A stretch of 64,000 nucleotides of DNA from Alopecurus myosuroides (Eukaryota > Streptophyta > Magnoliopsida > Poales > Poaceae). The stretch is from NCBI GenBank assembly GCA_028641055.1, contig CM054057.1:720188310-720252309 (forward strand), in the 5' to 3' direction. Positions 1 through 12,319 of the stretch are shown in pieces. The translations under genes were made by a program, and so were the position numbers. Position 1 is the first letter of the stretch; each line of letters opens with the position of its first letter. The notes below the pieces were generated by a model. It was not told where the DNA came from and did no database searches. It worked only from the letters and a program-made list of their open reading frames with translations.

Positions 1-3000
1 TCTTTTCTCTTCCACAGTGACCTCCTCACTCGTGCGCATCTCCCTGACATCCTCCTGCCCTCGATCGTTTGCAGGTTGGCCCGCGCCGTCGCCGCCGTGT
101 CCGCCTCGCCGTCGCAGAGGAGGGACCGACGTGGAGAGCTCCATCATCGCCGTCACCGCGCCACCTGCACCCCACAGCACCACCGCCGTCACCCGCAGCG
201 CCACAGCACCCCTAGGTGAGCCACTAGCCCGTGTCGTGCGCGCCCATGACGTGTTCGTCCGCGGGGGAGAGAGAGAAAGAGAGGAGAGAGGCGCGGGGAG
301 GAAGAAGAGTGGAGGGCGGTCGATCTGCGCATCGACGGTTCCCTTTGAACCCATCCGTTCGCGCGCGCGCGCGTGCGCTGGCGGGCTGGTCTGCGCGCTG
401 GCTGGGCCGCGCAGGCAGATCTGGCCCATTTGGGCTGGGTTTTATTTTTCGTTTAAAACTAACAGATCTATGCATGTTTACTTTAGCTAGTTTTGGTCAA
501 GTTAGAATTTTATTTTCGCTTAGCCAATTTTTGTTCTCATAGCCACACATTTTCCTAGCCATGTCCCACTGGCAGATTCCAATTTTGAATCTCCATGATT
601 TTCAATAAATCATATGCCAGACAGTACCCTTAAAATTGAAATGAATAGAACTTCAAAAATACATAATATTTTTGAGCAAACTCAACTGTTTTGGAAAGAC
701 CTTGTCAATACCTACATGTAGAATTTTAGTTTGCACCAAGGTGAGTTACCATTTGGAAATGCCATCCATTTTGGTGAAACATCTGTGAGCTATTCCAAGA
801 ATTTTAGGGGGAGTTTGGGACATTATTTTTGAGTGGGACCAATTAGAGATGTTTTGTAATGTTAAGGGCTATCAAATCCTAGAAGGGTTTCATGTTTGCA
901 GCCATAGAAAAAATTAGGGAGACAGAACAAGTTTGGGTACTTTTCTGTCTAGTTTAAATTACTAGATCTTGTTCTATGTGTTCATTTTGTGATGTGCAAA
1001 TGATGTTTTCTTGCTTGTAATGTTGTTTTCCAGTGTGGTTATGATGTTTACAAGTTATATGAACATGTTAGAATAGATGGCTTGAGTGGTATATTTTTTT
1101 TAGAATTATTTTTCATGCATAGGTCTTGCTCATAGCTTAATTTTTACATATGATTTGAGTAGATCATGTTTTGCTTATTAGGCTTGTTGCTGGATTAATT
1201 CTCATGGGACCAATACCATTTAGGTACTGTTATTTAGGTTATAGCACCTCTGGTTACTTGGTGCTTGTGTTTGAAATAGATTTAAATAGCATTGCTTAAG
1301 TCTAGATTTCATACTAGAATATTCATGCATGCCTTTTGTCTTGTTTTCCACTTGGGAAAAATAGGAATCTTTGTTGTTGAAAACAGAGGTTGGAATGTCC
1401 TTGTGGCATTGATATCTTAGTGTTTTCACCTATGGTTTTTTTCCCTTAAGTAGTATAAAAGCATGAGTAACACTTGGGTGACTAGGATTTAATTCTCTCA
1501 CATGTGTAGCATTTTTAGCCTAGTTTTTCCTTGTTTATTAGCTAAACTTTTTATGTTGTTTTGTGGGATCCAGTAGCATATTGGTACTGGTTAGAGGAGT
1601 ATTTTTCCTCTGTTAGTTTGCACACTGGTGCATAAAAGTAGCAAGTGTAGTCTAAACTAGTCTAGTATTTTTCTTAATTTTCTACAAGTATGAGTAGGAG
1701 TTTTTGGAGCTAGTTTGTTTGTTTTGAGCACTTTTAGAAAAGTGACCAGAGGCTTATTAACCTCTTTGTGAGCATTTTTGCTAGTGGAACACCCACTGGT
1801 ATTTTTGCATCATGGTGGATAATGAGTTTGACTTGTTGTCATGAGCCTTTTTCACCACTTGCATATTTTAGCTTATTTTATGTGCTTGCCATAGAGATTG
1901 TTGGGGAAGTTTTTAGACATCAAAAAGTGTTTTATGTGACACCCTACTGTCTAGTAACATGTGCTTTACCCCACTGGTCCATGGTGCTCTTAACTAAAAT
2001 CTTTGAGCTTGGCCACACATAAACACTAGGGAAAAGCAGATTTTTCCCACTATAGTTTTTATGCCAATTTTTCCTATGAGAGAGTTGGGTATTTTGGGGG
2101 ATACTTTTTGATTGCTTGCTGTATGTATCACTTGTAGCATTGTTTGTCTTGGTTGGTTCTGAAAGTGTGCTTTTATTTCTTTTTACAACGTTAGAAAACG
2201 AGGAGGAAGGAATTGCTGAGGAAGGGTATTGCAACTCCTGTTACTTTCAGGACCAGGACCATCACTTGTACCAAGGCAAGCCATCCTAATGCTTGCTGTA
2301 TAAATACTTATCATTATCTATCATGCATGCTTTTCACTTCTGAAGTTTTCACAAAATTATATCTTCAAAACTATTTTTGGGTGAATACTACTACTATTAA
2401 TATTACTAGAAGAAGGAATCATATTAATAGTCAACTTGGTATTACCAAGCCCTTAGCCACTAAATGGTATATAAATACCATTCACCAAATTAAAACTTGA
2501 GTTCTAAATGAACTAAATAAAATGTGTTTTGGTAAGCAAATGTCTTATGGAAGAAAAACCCCGGGGAAGGGTGAGACCCTGATTGCCGGAAGAATGTCAT
2601 GTTGGGAAGTTTGAGAAATGTTTACAAAAGACACATAACCTAGTCTTCGCTGGACAACCATTATCGTACTGCCACTTTACCCCAACATGGGTAAGGGGCT
2701 TGATTAAAAACTTGTTAAGGTTAGTATGTGTGCTATCTCAAGTGCTATAGGGGATTGGATCCTCCGAACCGAAATGTCGCTAGGAGTGAGAATACGGGAC
2801 ATCTAAAGTGTGGGATTAATTTTCCCTCCGGATGCAGCAGTTGGGTCTCCTGTTTGGGCGGTGTGTGACACGGCTTGCCAGGGAGGGTAACCCCAATTGA
2901 AGAGATAGTCATGTACTAGCTTGTACATAGTGGATAGTCAAGATCAGCTATCTGATGTTCTCATAGGTTGGGAACAGTCCATGGTTGTTTCATGGCGGAT

Positions 3001-3032
3001 TCTGGATCTAGTGGAAATGTGTACACCTCTGC
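1..3032 (+). mobile_element. Giant-LTR retrotransposon LTR fragment, plus orientation, left part
   Basis: This is non-coding LTR sequence. A GC-rich block at about 1-450 is followed by AT-rich sequence. From about 2210 to 3032 it is the reverse complement of the LTR sequence at 39080-39990 and 47730-48630, with moderate divergence. It therefore belongs to the giant-LTR family described at 38178-52351, but lies in the opposite orientation. The fragment continues at 12882 beyond the inserted Tat element; the joined sequence matches the uninterrupted copies across the insertion site. The LTR start lies left of the window. Short ORFs in the GC-rich block show no family resemblance and read equally well on both strands, so none is annotated. 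Confidence 0.75.
3028..3032. repeat. Target site duplication TCTGC, left copy
   Basis: The five bases TCTGC directly precede the left LTR and recur exactly at 12877-12881 after the right LTR. Removing one copy plus the element gives a site matching the uninterrupted LTR copies near 39080 and 47735 (reverse strand), which proves the insertion. Confidence 0.95.
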
Positions 3033-3589
3033 TGTCGGATATATACTGAATAGGGGTATAGAAGATGGTAGACAAAGAGCCGGACTACCAGGGTGGCCTA
3101 CATGGTAATGGGCTTAGGTCCATTGGGCGGCCCAGTAGTCCGACGCGCAGAAGCCGGATTCTAGAAGAACCCGGATCACGGCCCGCGTGATCTGGCTTGG
3201 AGGAGAAGACGGATTCCTTGCTTTCCAAGTTACAAGTTAAACGTAGTCTTCTAGGTTTCTTATTCTGTAAGCCCTAATCCGGCTATTATATAAAGCCGGA
3301 CGGGAGATAGATTAAACAGGTTAGACACAACAAGTTCAAGCTCTACGCAACTCGCCGAGAAGCTCATCCTCGCCGAGAAGCTAGATCTACACCCTCACAT
3401 TGTAACCCTGATAAACGGGCTTTAGTCCCAATTAGTGAGAAGTGCAGGAGTAGGTACGCCGTACTGTCGCGACGTACCGAACCTGGGTAAAATCCCGTGT
3501 TTTGTGTTACTACGCTATCCCGTTACCCCACGTCTCTACCGTAGTCTCATGGCACCCCCGTCTATGAAAACTACTACGATGTCTCGACA
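3033..3589 (+). repeat. Left (5') LTR of the Tat element
   Basis: 557 bp, starts TGTCGG and ends TCGACA, identical to 12320-12876 except for one base at 3280. TATTATATAA around 3284-3293, about 250 bases into the LTR, is a plausible promoter TATA element (inference). Confidence 0.97.
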
Positions 3590-3608
3590 GTTGGCGCCCC
3601 CGTGGGGC
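3590..3608 (+). other. Primer-binding site of the Tat element
   Basis: The bases just after the LTR read GTTGGCGCCCCCGTGGGG. TGGCGCC followed by a G-rich half is the usual start of a Ty3/Gypsy PBS that uses a tRNA other than initiator Met. The exact tRNA was not determined. Confidence 0.75.
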
Positions 3609-4065
3609 AAACGACGTCAGGCGTGAAATTCCGATCTGGGATACTTGGCGGAATTGGAAGATCGATCACTGTCGGAAGCTTGGAGTTCGACGATGACGTC
3701 GGCCGCTTCCTCGACAACGGATCCTATATACCGGCGCAAAACCACCTGGTAAGTGCCTGCGTGTTACCGATCGGATCTGCTAACATCTTTATCGGACTAA
3801 ACTGCAGAGGCAATGGGGTTTTGCGGTGGAAGCAAATTTATCCCACCCGCCCTATACCCAGTCGAAGACGACTATGATGCCGGATTCTGCTCAGATCGCC
3901 AACAAAAAAGTGATACACACTTTATCGGCATGGTGCAATCCGAAATCGCTGAAAACACGGATGACGGAAATCCGTGCAAGAGGCAGATAAAACCTACCCG
4001 TCATAGAGACGGAAGAACAAATACCCGTCACAGAGACGGAAGATCCGACATCCGTCAACCAGACG

Positions 4066-6127
4066 ATGAACTCGGAAGCAGAGTCCGTGCTTGCCGCCAT
4101 TGAGGCGAGGTTGGAGTCGGAAACCGGATCGGATAACTTCGACTCCGAAGACGAAGACGAGGATGCCTTCGTAAGAAAGGTTAAGTCCTTTCAAGAGGGA
4201 TTCCATGAAGTGCTAATGGCAAAACCAGCTGATACAACGGGTGCCGGCAGCCAGGAAAGCCCTAAAACCCCTCCGCCGGTGGAAGAGAGAGAAGACGGAG
4301 AAACTTCTCCGATATTCCCCAATGTTAAGGAGATGACAGAAGATGAGCCTGTCAAAAAACCTCCCTCTTCCAAGAAAAAGCACCGTGCTTCTAAAAAACT
4401 CCAATACAAACTCCGGAAGAAAAAATCAGCCGATCTCGCTGATGAAAACCTGGAAGTTGGAGATATTAGCGGCACAAAGCCAGCGGAAAAGAAATCTAAG
4501 GAAATCACTGCTCCGCCAATGACGGAACAGGAAGAGCAAGAGCTATTACAAACACCAGTGGGACCAGATGAACCCCCTGAGATGCTGGAAGCCAGGAGAC
4601 AAGCTTTCCAACGGCAACAGCAACATCTGCTTAGATCTCGGCAACATCTCCAACAAACCCATAATGACATCAAAGTCATGAAGGAAGAAATAGAGGAGTA
4701 CGAGAGAAAGCATAGATCCGCGTTAAAACCTACTAGGTTACCCGGAATCGCAAAACCGGAAGAACTGCCGCCAAAAGAAAGGTTCTATAACCCATCTTGG
4801 CAAAAGCAGTTAAATGGCAAAGATGCCAAGGGCGAACCAATATACAAAACCGCAGCGGAAAACGCGGAAGCAGCGTTCGCCATCCTAAACAACGACCTGT
4901 ACTCCAACGGGGAAAAACTCCAAGGGGTGTATGCTTTCCTAGGAAAAGCATTACAGCAGCAACAGCGAGGCCAAGAACGATCAGGGAGGCTGCACGATAA
5001 TTCCGCCCTCTGCAAAACAGCTACTTGCGCCGCTGGAGCACCTGGACCGGAAGAACCCGGAGATTCAGATAAAAAAGAGGATCCGAGAAAAGACAGGAAA
5101 AACCCAGACAACCGGGACGCAACGTCTAGAATCGGACCTCATCTCCCGAAAGATGGATATAAACCACATGATCGGGAAGACAAGCACCGGAATGACGGCA
5201 AAATAATGCCACCTCCGAGAAACCCAGCTGAAAAAGCTGGAAGATATGACATACCTCACAGACGTGAAAGATCCCGGACACCTCCTAAGGATAAGGAAAG
5301 GCATAGAAGCAGAACTCCGCCTAACCCAAAAGGACGTGAACACGGAAGAGATAGAGATAACCTCGGAAAAGTGCGTCCACGCAACAATGGAAATGAAAGG
5401 AGCAGATCCCCTTCTGTCCATTCAGCCGGGAGATATTCTGCACACATTGACAGAGCAGAAAAGGATGATCTATACTTTGGTCCTAAGTGTTTTACTGACA
5501 GGATCCGAAGGATAACCCTGCATTCTGGCTTCGCCAAAGTTGGTCCAACCTACCAAAAATATACCGGTAGTACAAACCCGGATACCTGGCTCTCAGATTA
5601 TTATACAGCCGTCCAAATCAACAATGGGACAGACCTGGAAGCTGTCAAGTTTCTTCCCCTAATGTTGCTAGACGGAGCCAGAGATTGGATCAATGGTTTA
5701 CCATCAAGAACTGTCGACAGCTGGGATGATATGGCTAGAGTATTCACTCAGCATTTTCGGGGAACATACAAACGCCCAAATAGCATCAACCAGCTGAACC
5801 GTTGCACCCAATTTTGAGGACGAACCATACGTGGATTTCATCTCCAGATGGACTGCAATGAAGAATAGTTGTTCTGGAGTAACTGACGTACAAACAATGC
5901 ATGCTTTCGTCAATGGCCTAAAACCCGGACTCGTACCGTTCATGGTTGGTTCTAAACAGCACAAAGATCTCGGATCTATGCTTACAACCGCTAATGAGCA
6001 CGCTGCAGCCGAAGATGATATCAGAGCAAGAGGAGGCAATATTGAGTCACTAATACTCGCCAAGAAAACCCCTCGTTCTGACAAAAAAGGACTCCAGAGT
6101 CAACGACAAAGCCCAAGGAGGTCAACA
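4066..6127 (+). pseudogene. gag: gag polyprotein, frameshifted
   Basis: The first reading frame runs 583 codons from ATG 4066 to a stop at 5815-5817. Residues 1-430 are charged and low-complexity, with acidic, Lys-rich and Arg/Ser/Pro-rich segments. From about residue 460 comes the retrotransposon gag capsid domain, with the recognisable stretch NPDTWLSDYYTAVQ and the AARDWINGLP-like motif (GARDWINGLPSRTV). The same domain continues in another frame from about 5820 to 6127 (DFISRWTAMKNSC, then MHAFVNGLKPG), so one frameshift near 5800-5815 breaks it. Gag would form the cytoplasmic virus-like particle. No CCHC knuckle was seen in the surviving part. The start is the first Met of the long frame; family start sites vary, so it is approximate. 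Confidence 0.85.
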
Positions 6128-6399
6128 TAGCCTTTGGAGGAGATAAGGGAAATAAGTGGAAAGGTCGCAGCCCAGATCCAATCAATTACACTCCCGAAGA
6201 ATGGGAGAGAATTAAGTCGGAACCCTGCGTCCACCACTCGCAATTTGGGAAACCAACCCACACAAACGCGCAATGCCGGCTAAACAAGCATATGAAAGGC
6301 AATGCAGGATCCGGAAATAAAGGGAAGGGTTCCAAAAGGAAACCTGCCAAACAAAAGCCAGAAGTGAAAAAAAAAGACAGTGAATCGGACACTGATGAC

Positions 6400-6975
6400 A
6401 AAATCCAAGAACAACAGCGAAAGGGCGAACCCAAATTTCCGAGAGTTGACGGAGAAGCAATGCTAACTTTCTTAGCAACCCGTCAGCAAAGGTGGCCAAA
6501 AGAACACTTCGAGAAATAAACGCGGTTGTTCCGGCAACCCCGAAATTCTTGAAGTACTCCAACACACCGATAATCTGGGATCAGTCTGATCATCCCGGAA
6601 ATATCCCTGAACCCGGCACACAAGCTCTTGTTGTCAGCCCTATTGTTCAAAACACTAGGCTAAGAAGAGTGCTGATGGACGGAGGATCCAGCATTAATAT
6701 AATGTACCTGGATACACTGAAGCACTTGAAGATCTCCGAGTCCTAGCTCAACTACAGCAATATACGCTTCCACGGCATTGTTCCTGGCAGGCAAGCACGA
6801 TCCCTAGGAGAAATTTCCCTAGATGTCACCTTCGAGATAAAGATCACTTCCGGCAGGAAAAAGTATCCTTCGAAGTAGTGCCGTTCGAAAGCGTGTATCA
6901 CGCAATACTCGGACGTCCAGCTTTCGCCAAATTCATGGCAAGATCCTGTTATATCTACAACAAGCTGAAAATGCC
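6400..6975 (+). pseudogene. Retropepsin-type protease region, broken
   Basis: The frame at 6492-6746 contains LRRVLMDGGSSINIMY, the plant Gypsy aspartyl protease active site, where D-G-G-S-S replaces D-T/S-G. A TAG stop follows at 6744-6746. After a further frame change the distal protease motif appears as HAILGRPAFAKF near 6900-6935 (usual form ILGRP). Protease would process Gag-Pol in the particle. The region is too broken to yield an active enzyme. Confidence 0.85.
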
Positions 6976-8229
6976 AGGACCCAAAGGAGGAGTAATCACC
7001 ATAGCCGGTGATTTCAAGCTGGCAAATGAGTTGGAGAAAGAAAACGCCCTTTGCGCTCAGAGAGTTATAGCAAAGGAGGAACTGAAGGAATTAGCCAAGG
7101 AGGTATCGCCGAAAGAAATGCCGGCAGGAAAAGAAACTCGGAAGTCAACAGATAGCTTCAAGGCGTCCGAGAATACAAGACAGGTAATCCTAGATCCCAA
7201 AGATCCGACAAAATTTGTCGTAGTAGGGACTGGGATGACCGACAAATAGGAAGGCGAGCTCATCAAGTTCCTCCGTGAGAACTGGGATATTTTTGCCTGG
7301 TGTCCAGCTGACATGCCAGGCGTACCCAGGGAACTTGCTGAGCACCAACTCAAGGTTATTCCTGGATCAAAACCCGTCAAACAAGGTCTCCGTCGTTTTG
7401 ACGGAAGAAGACGGAAGGCTATTGGCAAGGAAATTATCCGGCTTTTAGCAGCGGATTTCATCAAGGAAGTAATCCATACTGATTGGTCCGCAAATCTGGT
7501 CCTAGTACCGAAGAAAGACACCACTGCTCTTAGAATGTGTATAGATTACACAGGATTGAACAAGTTGTGTCCGAAAGATAGGTTCGCGTTGCCGCGAATC
7601 GATCAAATAATAGATGCCACTGCAGGCTCCGAGCTTTTATGCTTTTTGGATGCATACTCCGGGTACCACCAAATACGCATGAAAAAGGAAGATCAAATCA
7701 AGACTTCTTTTATAACCCCGTATGGGACGTACTATTACATAACCATGCCTTTTGGCCTGAAGAACGCAGGTGCAACCTACCAGCGTTGCATGCAACGCTG
7801 TTTGCATAGTCAAATTGGCAGAAACGTTCATGTTTACGTGGACGATATCGCTGTCGTAACCAAGGAAAAAGATACACTCCTTGAGGATTTGCGAGAAACT
7901 TTCGAAAACTTACACACTTACAAGATGAAGTTAAATCCATCTAAGTGCGTATTCGGGGTTCCCTCAGGAAAGCTTCTGGGTTTCATTGTTTCCCACAGAG
8001 GAATAGAAGTTAACCCGGAAAGATCAAGGCAATCTTGAACATCTCAAAACCTACATGTGTAAAAGATGTCCAAAGATTGACGGGTTCCGCTGCAGCCGTC
8101 AGCAGATTTATCAGTTGGCTGGGGGCTAAAACCTTACCACTCTACAAGCTGCTGAAAAAATTCGACAAAGTCAAGTGGATTGCGGAAGCCTGGGAATGTC
8201 TAGAAAGTTATGTACATTTCCGTACTTAA
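6878..8229 (+). pseudogene. pol: Reverse transcriptase, truncated pol of Tat type
   Basis: A frame opens near 6878 and has an in-frame TAG at 7247-7249. It then continues open through the RT to about 8036, where a one-base slip changes frame and the connection region runs on to a stop at 8227-8229. RT blocks in order are DWSANLVLVPKKD, MCIDYTGLNKLCPKD, LDAYSGYHQI, MPFGLKNAGATYQ and VYVDDIAVVTK, which carries the catalytic YVDD at about 7837. LLGFIVSHRGIE and the post-RT motif FISWLGAK follow. At about 8210 the homology stops, where RNase H and then integrase should begin. The deletion precludes self-sufficient transposition. One stop, one frameshift and a large deletion are visible. Confidence 0.93.
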
Positions 8230-8844
8230 TTCAATTCTATGTAAACATGTTTTGAGATCATGAAATAAAGTTGTCGGAATGCTGTCATCCATTTTCTTTA
8301 TAAGTGCAAGGTGTTTCTGCCTCATCTATTTCCCAATGATCTCACAAATTTCTCAATGTTAACCCGAATTGTGCTTGCGTACTCGGCGTTACAAAACTGA
8401 ATGATTTTTCAGCCTGTTAACGGCTAAGGGAAACTTGAATTGCCTGCGTGCCCAAGTTTCACTTAAAACTTTCCTTGATTTCTCTAAGTCTTATCTGATT
8501 GTGTGTGTGTTGGGTTACTGGAACTAGTTAGTAAAAATGCCTTTAGCATGGTCCATGATTCCGAGTTTCAAAACTGCTTGGTTCGTCCCCAGTTACTCGG
8601 CATGAAGATTCATATTGCTATTTGAGCCATTTCAAACACTAAGGACAGTTAAAGCATATACACCAGAGAACTTAGAAGATAAAGGAATGATAAAATCCAA
8701 AAAACTTGCAAATAATTTCGTAATTTAAACTGCAAAAGACGGAAGTTTCATTCATATAAAAAGAAGCATTACATTTTGGATTACATTAAAAGAATAGTAA
8801 TGCTCCTATTGTCTACTTTTGCTATCCAGGTTCAAGATAACCCT
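8230..8844. other. Non-coding gap between truncated pol and the antisense gene
   Basis: About 600 bases with no supported ORF on either strand. They replace the RNase H and integrase region of full-length relatives. On the minus strand this stretch would be the 3' untranslated region and polyadenylation region of the antisense gene. TTTATT, which reads AATAAA on the minus strand, is not obvious close to the stop. Confidence 0.6.
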
Positions 8845-11781
8845 TCAAGCATCCGACTCTTCCTCGCTGCTCTTGTCTTCGGGGATCGGAGGGATCTCCT
8901 CTTCTGGATAGTTGACGGAGATATTTACCATGGAGGCAATCTGGGTGGCGTGGCCTTTGACTTCACCAAAGATGGTGTTTCGCTGCATATCCGTGTACCC
9001 TTGAGGGACACCGGACGCCATGCGCCAGGATTTGGCAGTGGGGTAGTGCATGCGCATGAGGCCGAGAGCCATGCGCGCACCACCCCGTGCAGCGGAGCGA
9101 AGAAGGGACTCTTTGGCCTCCGCCACCTCCATGATGGCACCCGGAAGTTTTTCAACCTCCGAGCATTCCCCAGATTTTTTGGGAAGAAACTTGTCTACCA
9201 GCTGCGTTGCAGCAGCCTTCATCAAAGTCCATGTCTCCCCGAAAGCTCGGATGCCTGCAACCCGAGTGCCATCTGGGGTATCTCCTGGTTTTTCCAATAA
9301 CACACCCAAAAGGGTTAGACGGAAAAACAAAGAAAGTAAAACATGGAAAGATGATAAATGAGACAGAAATTTACCGATGAGCTTGTCAATCTCGGAAACT
9401 TCCTCCAGGCGAAGGTTTAGAGCGTCGGTCAAATCCTGAATGGTGGATTTGTCCTTCTCCGCCTGCTCGGAAGCCTTGGAATTAGAAACTCCAAGGGCCA
9501 GATTACTGGCTTCCAAGTCTTGTTGTGCTTTCACAAGGTTCTTGTGGATCTCAACATTCTCCTTGCGGAGAATTTCGGCATTGCCAGAATCTTCCGCTGC
9601 TTGTTTAGCCTGAGCTAATGCAGCTGAAAAGCAAGGAAAAAATCCGAGTTAGCCAGCTTCTCGGAAAAAAATAGGCAAATAATTGAATCGGAAATTTCAG
9701 AAGGAAAATGCTTACCTTGTGTTTCCGACAGTGCGAGCTTAGATGATTCCAGCTCTGCCTCCCTTTCTTCAAGAATAGAAAGAAGACTTCTAACTTCTTT
9801 ATTCTTGATGGTGGTGAGTTTCTTGAAAACTTCCCTGTTAATGGCTTCGGAGGTTTGCTGAAACATAGCAAGGGAAAGAATGATTACAAAAAACATCAAA
9901 GCAAAAAATACGCATTTTGTTTAATGCTTGGGGGCTAGAGTTATATACCTGGCTCATGCGCTGCAAACCTGCCAAGTTTTCTTTAAACTCTTTCGCGTAC
10001 TCCGCGAAGAGATTCCCGGCTGCGTCCAAGCCGTCATTGATAGCTTTGAAATCCTTGTCAAAGGTGGGAATTTCCTCGTCGAAAGTCCGAGGTAATTTTC
10101 CCACCTCTGGAACCGCCCTTTCCCTCGTGTCCGTGTCGGACACAACGGGCTGGCTGGGCTCTGGGGGCTTGGTGGTGGGGGCTGCAGTAGGCTCTTCCGC
10201 CATTGTGCGTGGCGTGTCCGGGGCGACGGCGGGAGAAGGTTGGCTGCCTCGGCTGGAAGAAACCTTGTGTTTCTTCAGCTTCTTCGGCTTCAGGGTGGAA
10301 GGCTGCAGGCTAAAAACATAAAATCCGGAAAAGGTTAAAACACCGAAGATGGATGAAAAAAGTTCCCATAAAAGAAAACTCCATAAGAAAGAACCTGGAG
10401 GTGGCGACGGGGATTCCGTCAAGATCGATAATTTTCTTCCGAGGAAGTTATCTTCTTGCGCTTGCGTCCACCTGTAGCGGCGGTGCGCAGCGCGTCCAGC
10501 TCAGCCTCGGACACCAAGTCCGAATCTGAAAGATCCGCGAACTGTCGAACAAGCAGGATTAAAATCAGAAGCTAGGAAATCCGAGAAAAAATAAAACTGT
10601 ACCCAAATGACTGAAAAATTACCTTGGGAACCGGATTTTCGGCCGTGTACATTGGCCGACTCGCCTCGTATTGGTCGCGTGATGCGACCAATTGGTTGAT
10701 GCGCCGGCGAAGCTCCTTTGCGGGCCAATCCTTGGCGGATGTCCGCATCGGATCCTTGACTCCCGTGTATTCGCACAGGAGACGGCCGCTGTGGTTGGCT
10801 AGTGGCTGGATCCGCCTAATCAGCCAGCATAGAACCGTGTCCATGCCGGTTAGAGGCGGATCCATGGAGGTGAGCTTGGCGATTCGCTGCTTGATCTTTA
10901 GTAGATCTGGCGGCAGAACTTGGACGGCTTCTGTTCCCCAGTTATCCTGGGGAACTGCGGCAGTGTTCACGAAAGGTGGAACCCCGACAGCTTCCTTAGG
11001 GAAAGGCACGTCGGGGTGATAAAAGAAGGAACCCGTCCAAAATTTGACGGATTCCGAGGTTTTTATCTTGGGGAACCAATCTTCTCGGAATCTCCGAAGA
11101 GTGAAAGATATGGTCCCGCAAGTCGGGAGTGCGCCCTCCGAAGAGTTCCGCTTAACCCCGAAGCAGTAGGTCCAGAAATCTAACCTAGGTTCTAGCCCTA
11201 AGTAGCCCTCAAACAAGGCCTGGAAGCCGGCCATGTAGAGGATGGAATTGGGAGGAAGGTTATGGGGCTGGATGTTATAGTGAGAGAGAACCTGGAGGAA
11301 GAAGGAAGAAGGCGGAAGCCCCATACCTCGCAAAAGGTGGGAAGTGAGAAGCACCCTTTCGCCATTCCGTGGCGTTGGCTCGGTCTCTTCTTCCGGCAGC
11401 CGCCATTTTTCTTGAGAACCAGCCCTCCTTTTCCAAGTTTGGAAGGAGAGCCGGGGGAATACTGCAGGCACTCCAGTTGCCTGCAGATTCCGCTTCCTCG
11501 TCCGCTCCGGCGGCGGCGGCGGCGGCGGCCTCCGCGGCGGCGAGTTCGTCGCCGAGGAGCTCGATCTTTTCCTCCGCCGTTTCAGGTGCAAACGGCGGGG
11601 TTGTCGCGGCACTTGATGTCGCAATGTCCGCGGCGGCGGAAGTGTTTTCTCCGCCCGCCGCGGAAGCCGTGGTCTTCTCCGGCTCGCCGCCGGTGTGCTT
11701 CTTCGATCCCGGCTGTGGATCTAGGTCGCCGATGAGCTCGTCGATGGCGGCGCGGGTCGGTGAGGACGGCGAGGAGGCCAT
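8845..11781 (-). CDS. Spliced antisense gene of the Tat element (Transposase_28-type domain plus coiled coil), two frame breaks
   Basis: Minus-strand gene with six exons, all introns GT-AG: 11781-10623, 10541-10395, 10309-9949, 9857-9716, 9623-9375 and 9284-8845. Start is ATG 11781; stop is at 8845-8847. The N-terminus is Ala/Glu-rich. Exon 1 then carries a conserved domain (LLTSHLLRGMGLPPSSFF, NILPPNSILYMAGFQ-like, then WFPKIKTSE) that I recognise as the grass 'putative gypsy type transposon' family (Pfam Transposase_28, by recall). Exons 2-3 are basic and proline-rich. Exons 4-6 are rich in heptad-like Glu, Leu and Lys, predicting coiled coil, with an acidic C-terminus EEESDA. Exon 1 has a frameshift near 11355, and exon 2 a one-base slip near 10440. 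Function is unknown. A TATA box lies upstream at 11919-11926. Confidence 0.8.
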
Positions 11782-11918
11782 CTTTTGGTGGTGCGTTGCG
11801 TTCTGCGTGCTTGGAAGCTAAGTGCGTTTGGGACAGTACCGTGCTCTCGAGCTCGCTCGCGACAATGGCGTGGGCAGTGAAGGAGTGAGGAAAGTTTCTG
11901 ATGAGGACGATGATGGCT

Positions 11919-11926
11919 ATTTATAG
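11919..11926 (-). promoter_or_regulatory. TATA box of the antisense gene
   Basis: Minus strand reads TATAAATA, flanked as GGCTATAAATAGCC, 138 bases upstream of the ATG at 11781. The spacing fits a plant core promoter with a leader of about 100 bases. It points away from the right LTR, so the antisense gene appears to have its own promoter inside the element. Transcription is inferred, not shown. Confidence 0.7.
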
Positions 11927-12307
11927 CCGGAAACCCGTTTAGATACGTGCCAACGGCTCTTTCGACCGTTGGATGCTCGACGCGTGTCGCTCGCCGGAAA
12001 ATACGGGAAATAAAACGGCAGGGGAATGATGGCTATCTCCTCGTTTCCCGTGAGAATCTGTCAGAGATACGCTGAGGGGTTTCCCGCGTGGAACCAAGCG
12101 ACGCTTGCGTCAGCACGATTAATACGCTGACGTTATGAGTTCCTTTTCCGCGAAGGATCGCGAGAAGAAAAGCCGGATTTTCATGGTTCCGAGTTTTATG
12201 TTACCATCTCCTTCAAAAGGAAAGTAGAAAGAATCAAGACTGCTGAATCAAGTTTTCCCGGAAAAAATATATTTGACGAAAGGCGGAGAGTCAGAGTTTT
12301 GATCCTT

Positions 12308-12319
12308 CCTGGGGGCTAC
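12308..12319 (+). other. Polypurine tract of the Tat element
   Basis: CTGGGGGCTAC immediately precedes the right LTR. A GGGGGCTAC end is usual for Tat-type grass Gypsy elements, where plus-strand DNA synthesis is primed. Confidence 0.7.

Noticed and set aside
17..490. A 157-codon plus-strand ORF at the window start
   Set aside because: GC-rich LTR block; the inverted relative at 14870-15500 does not preserve the frame.
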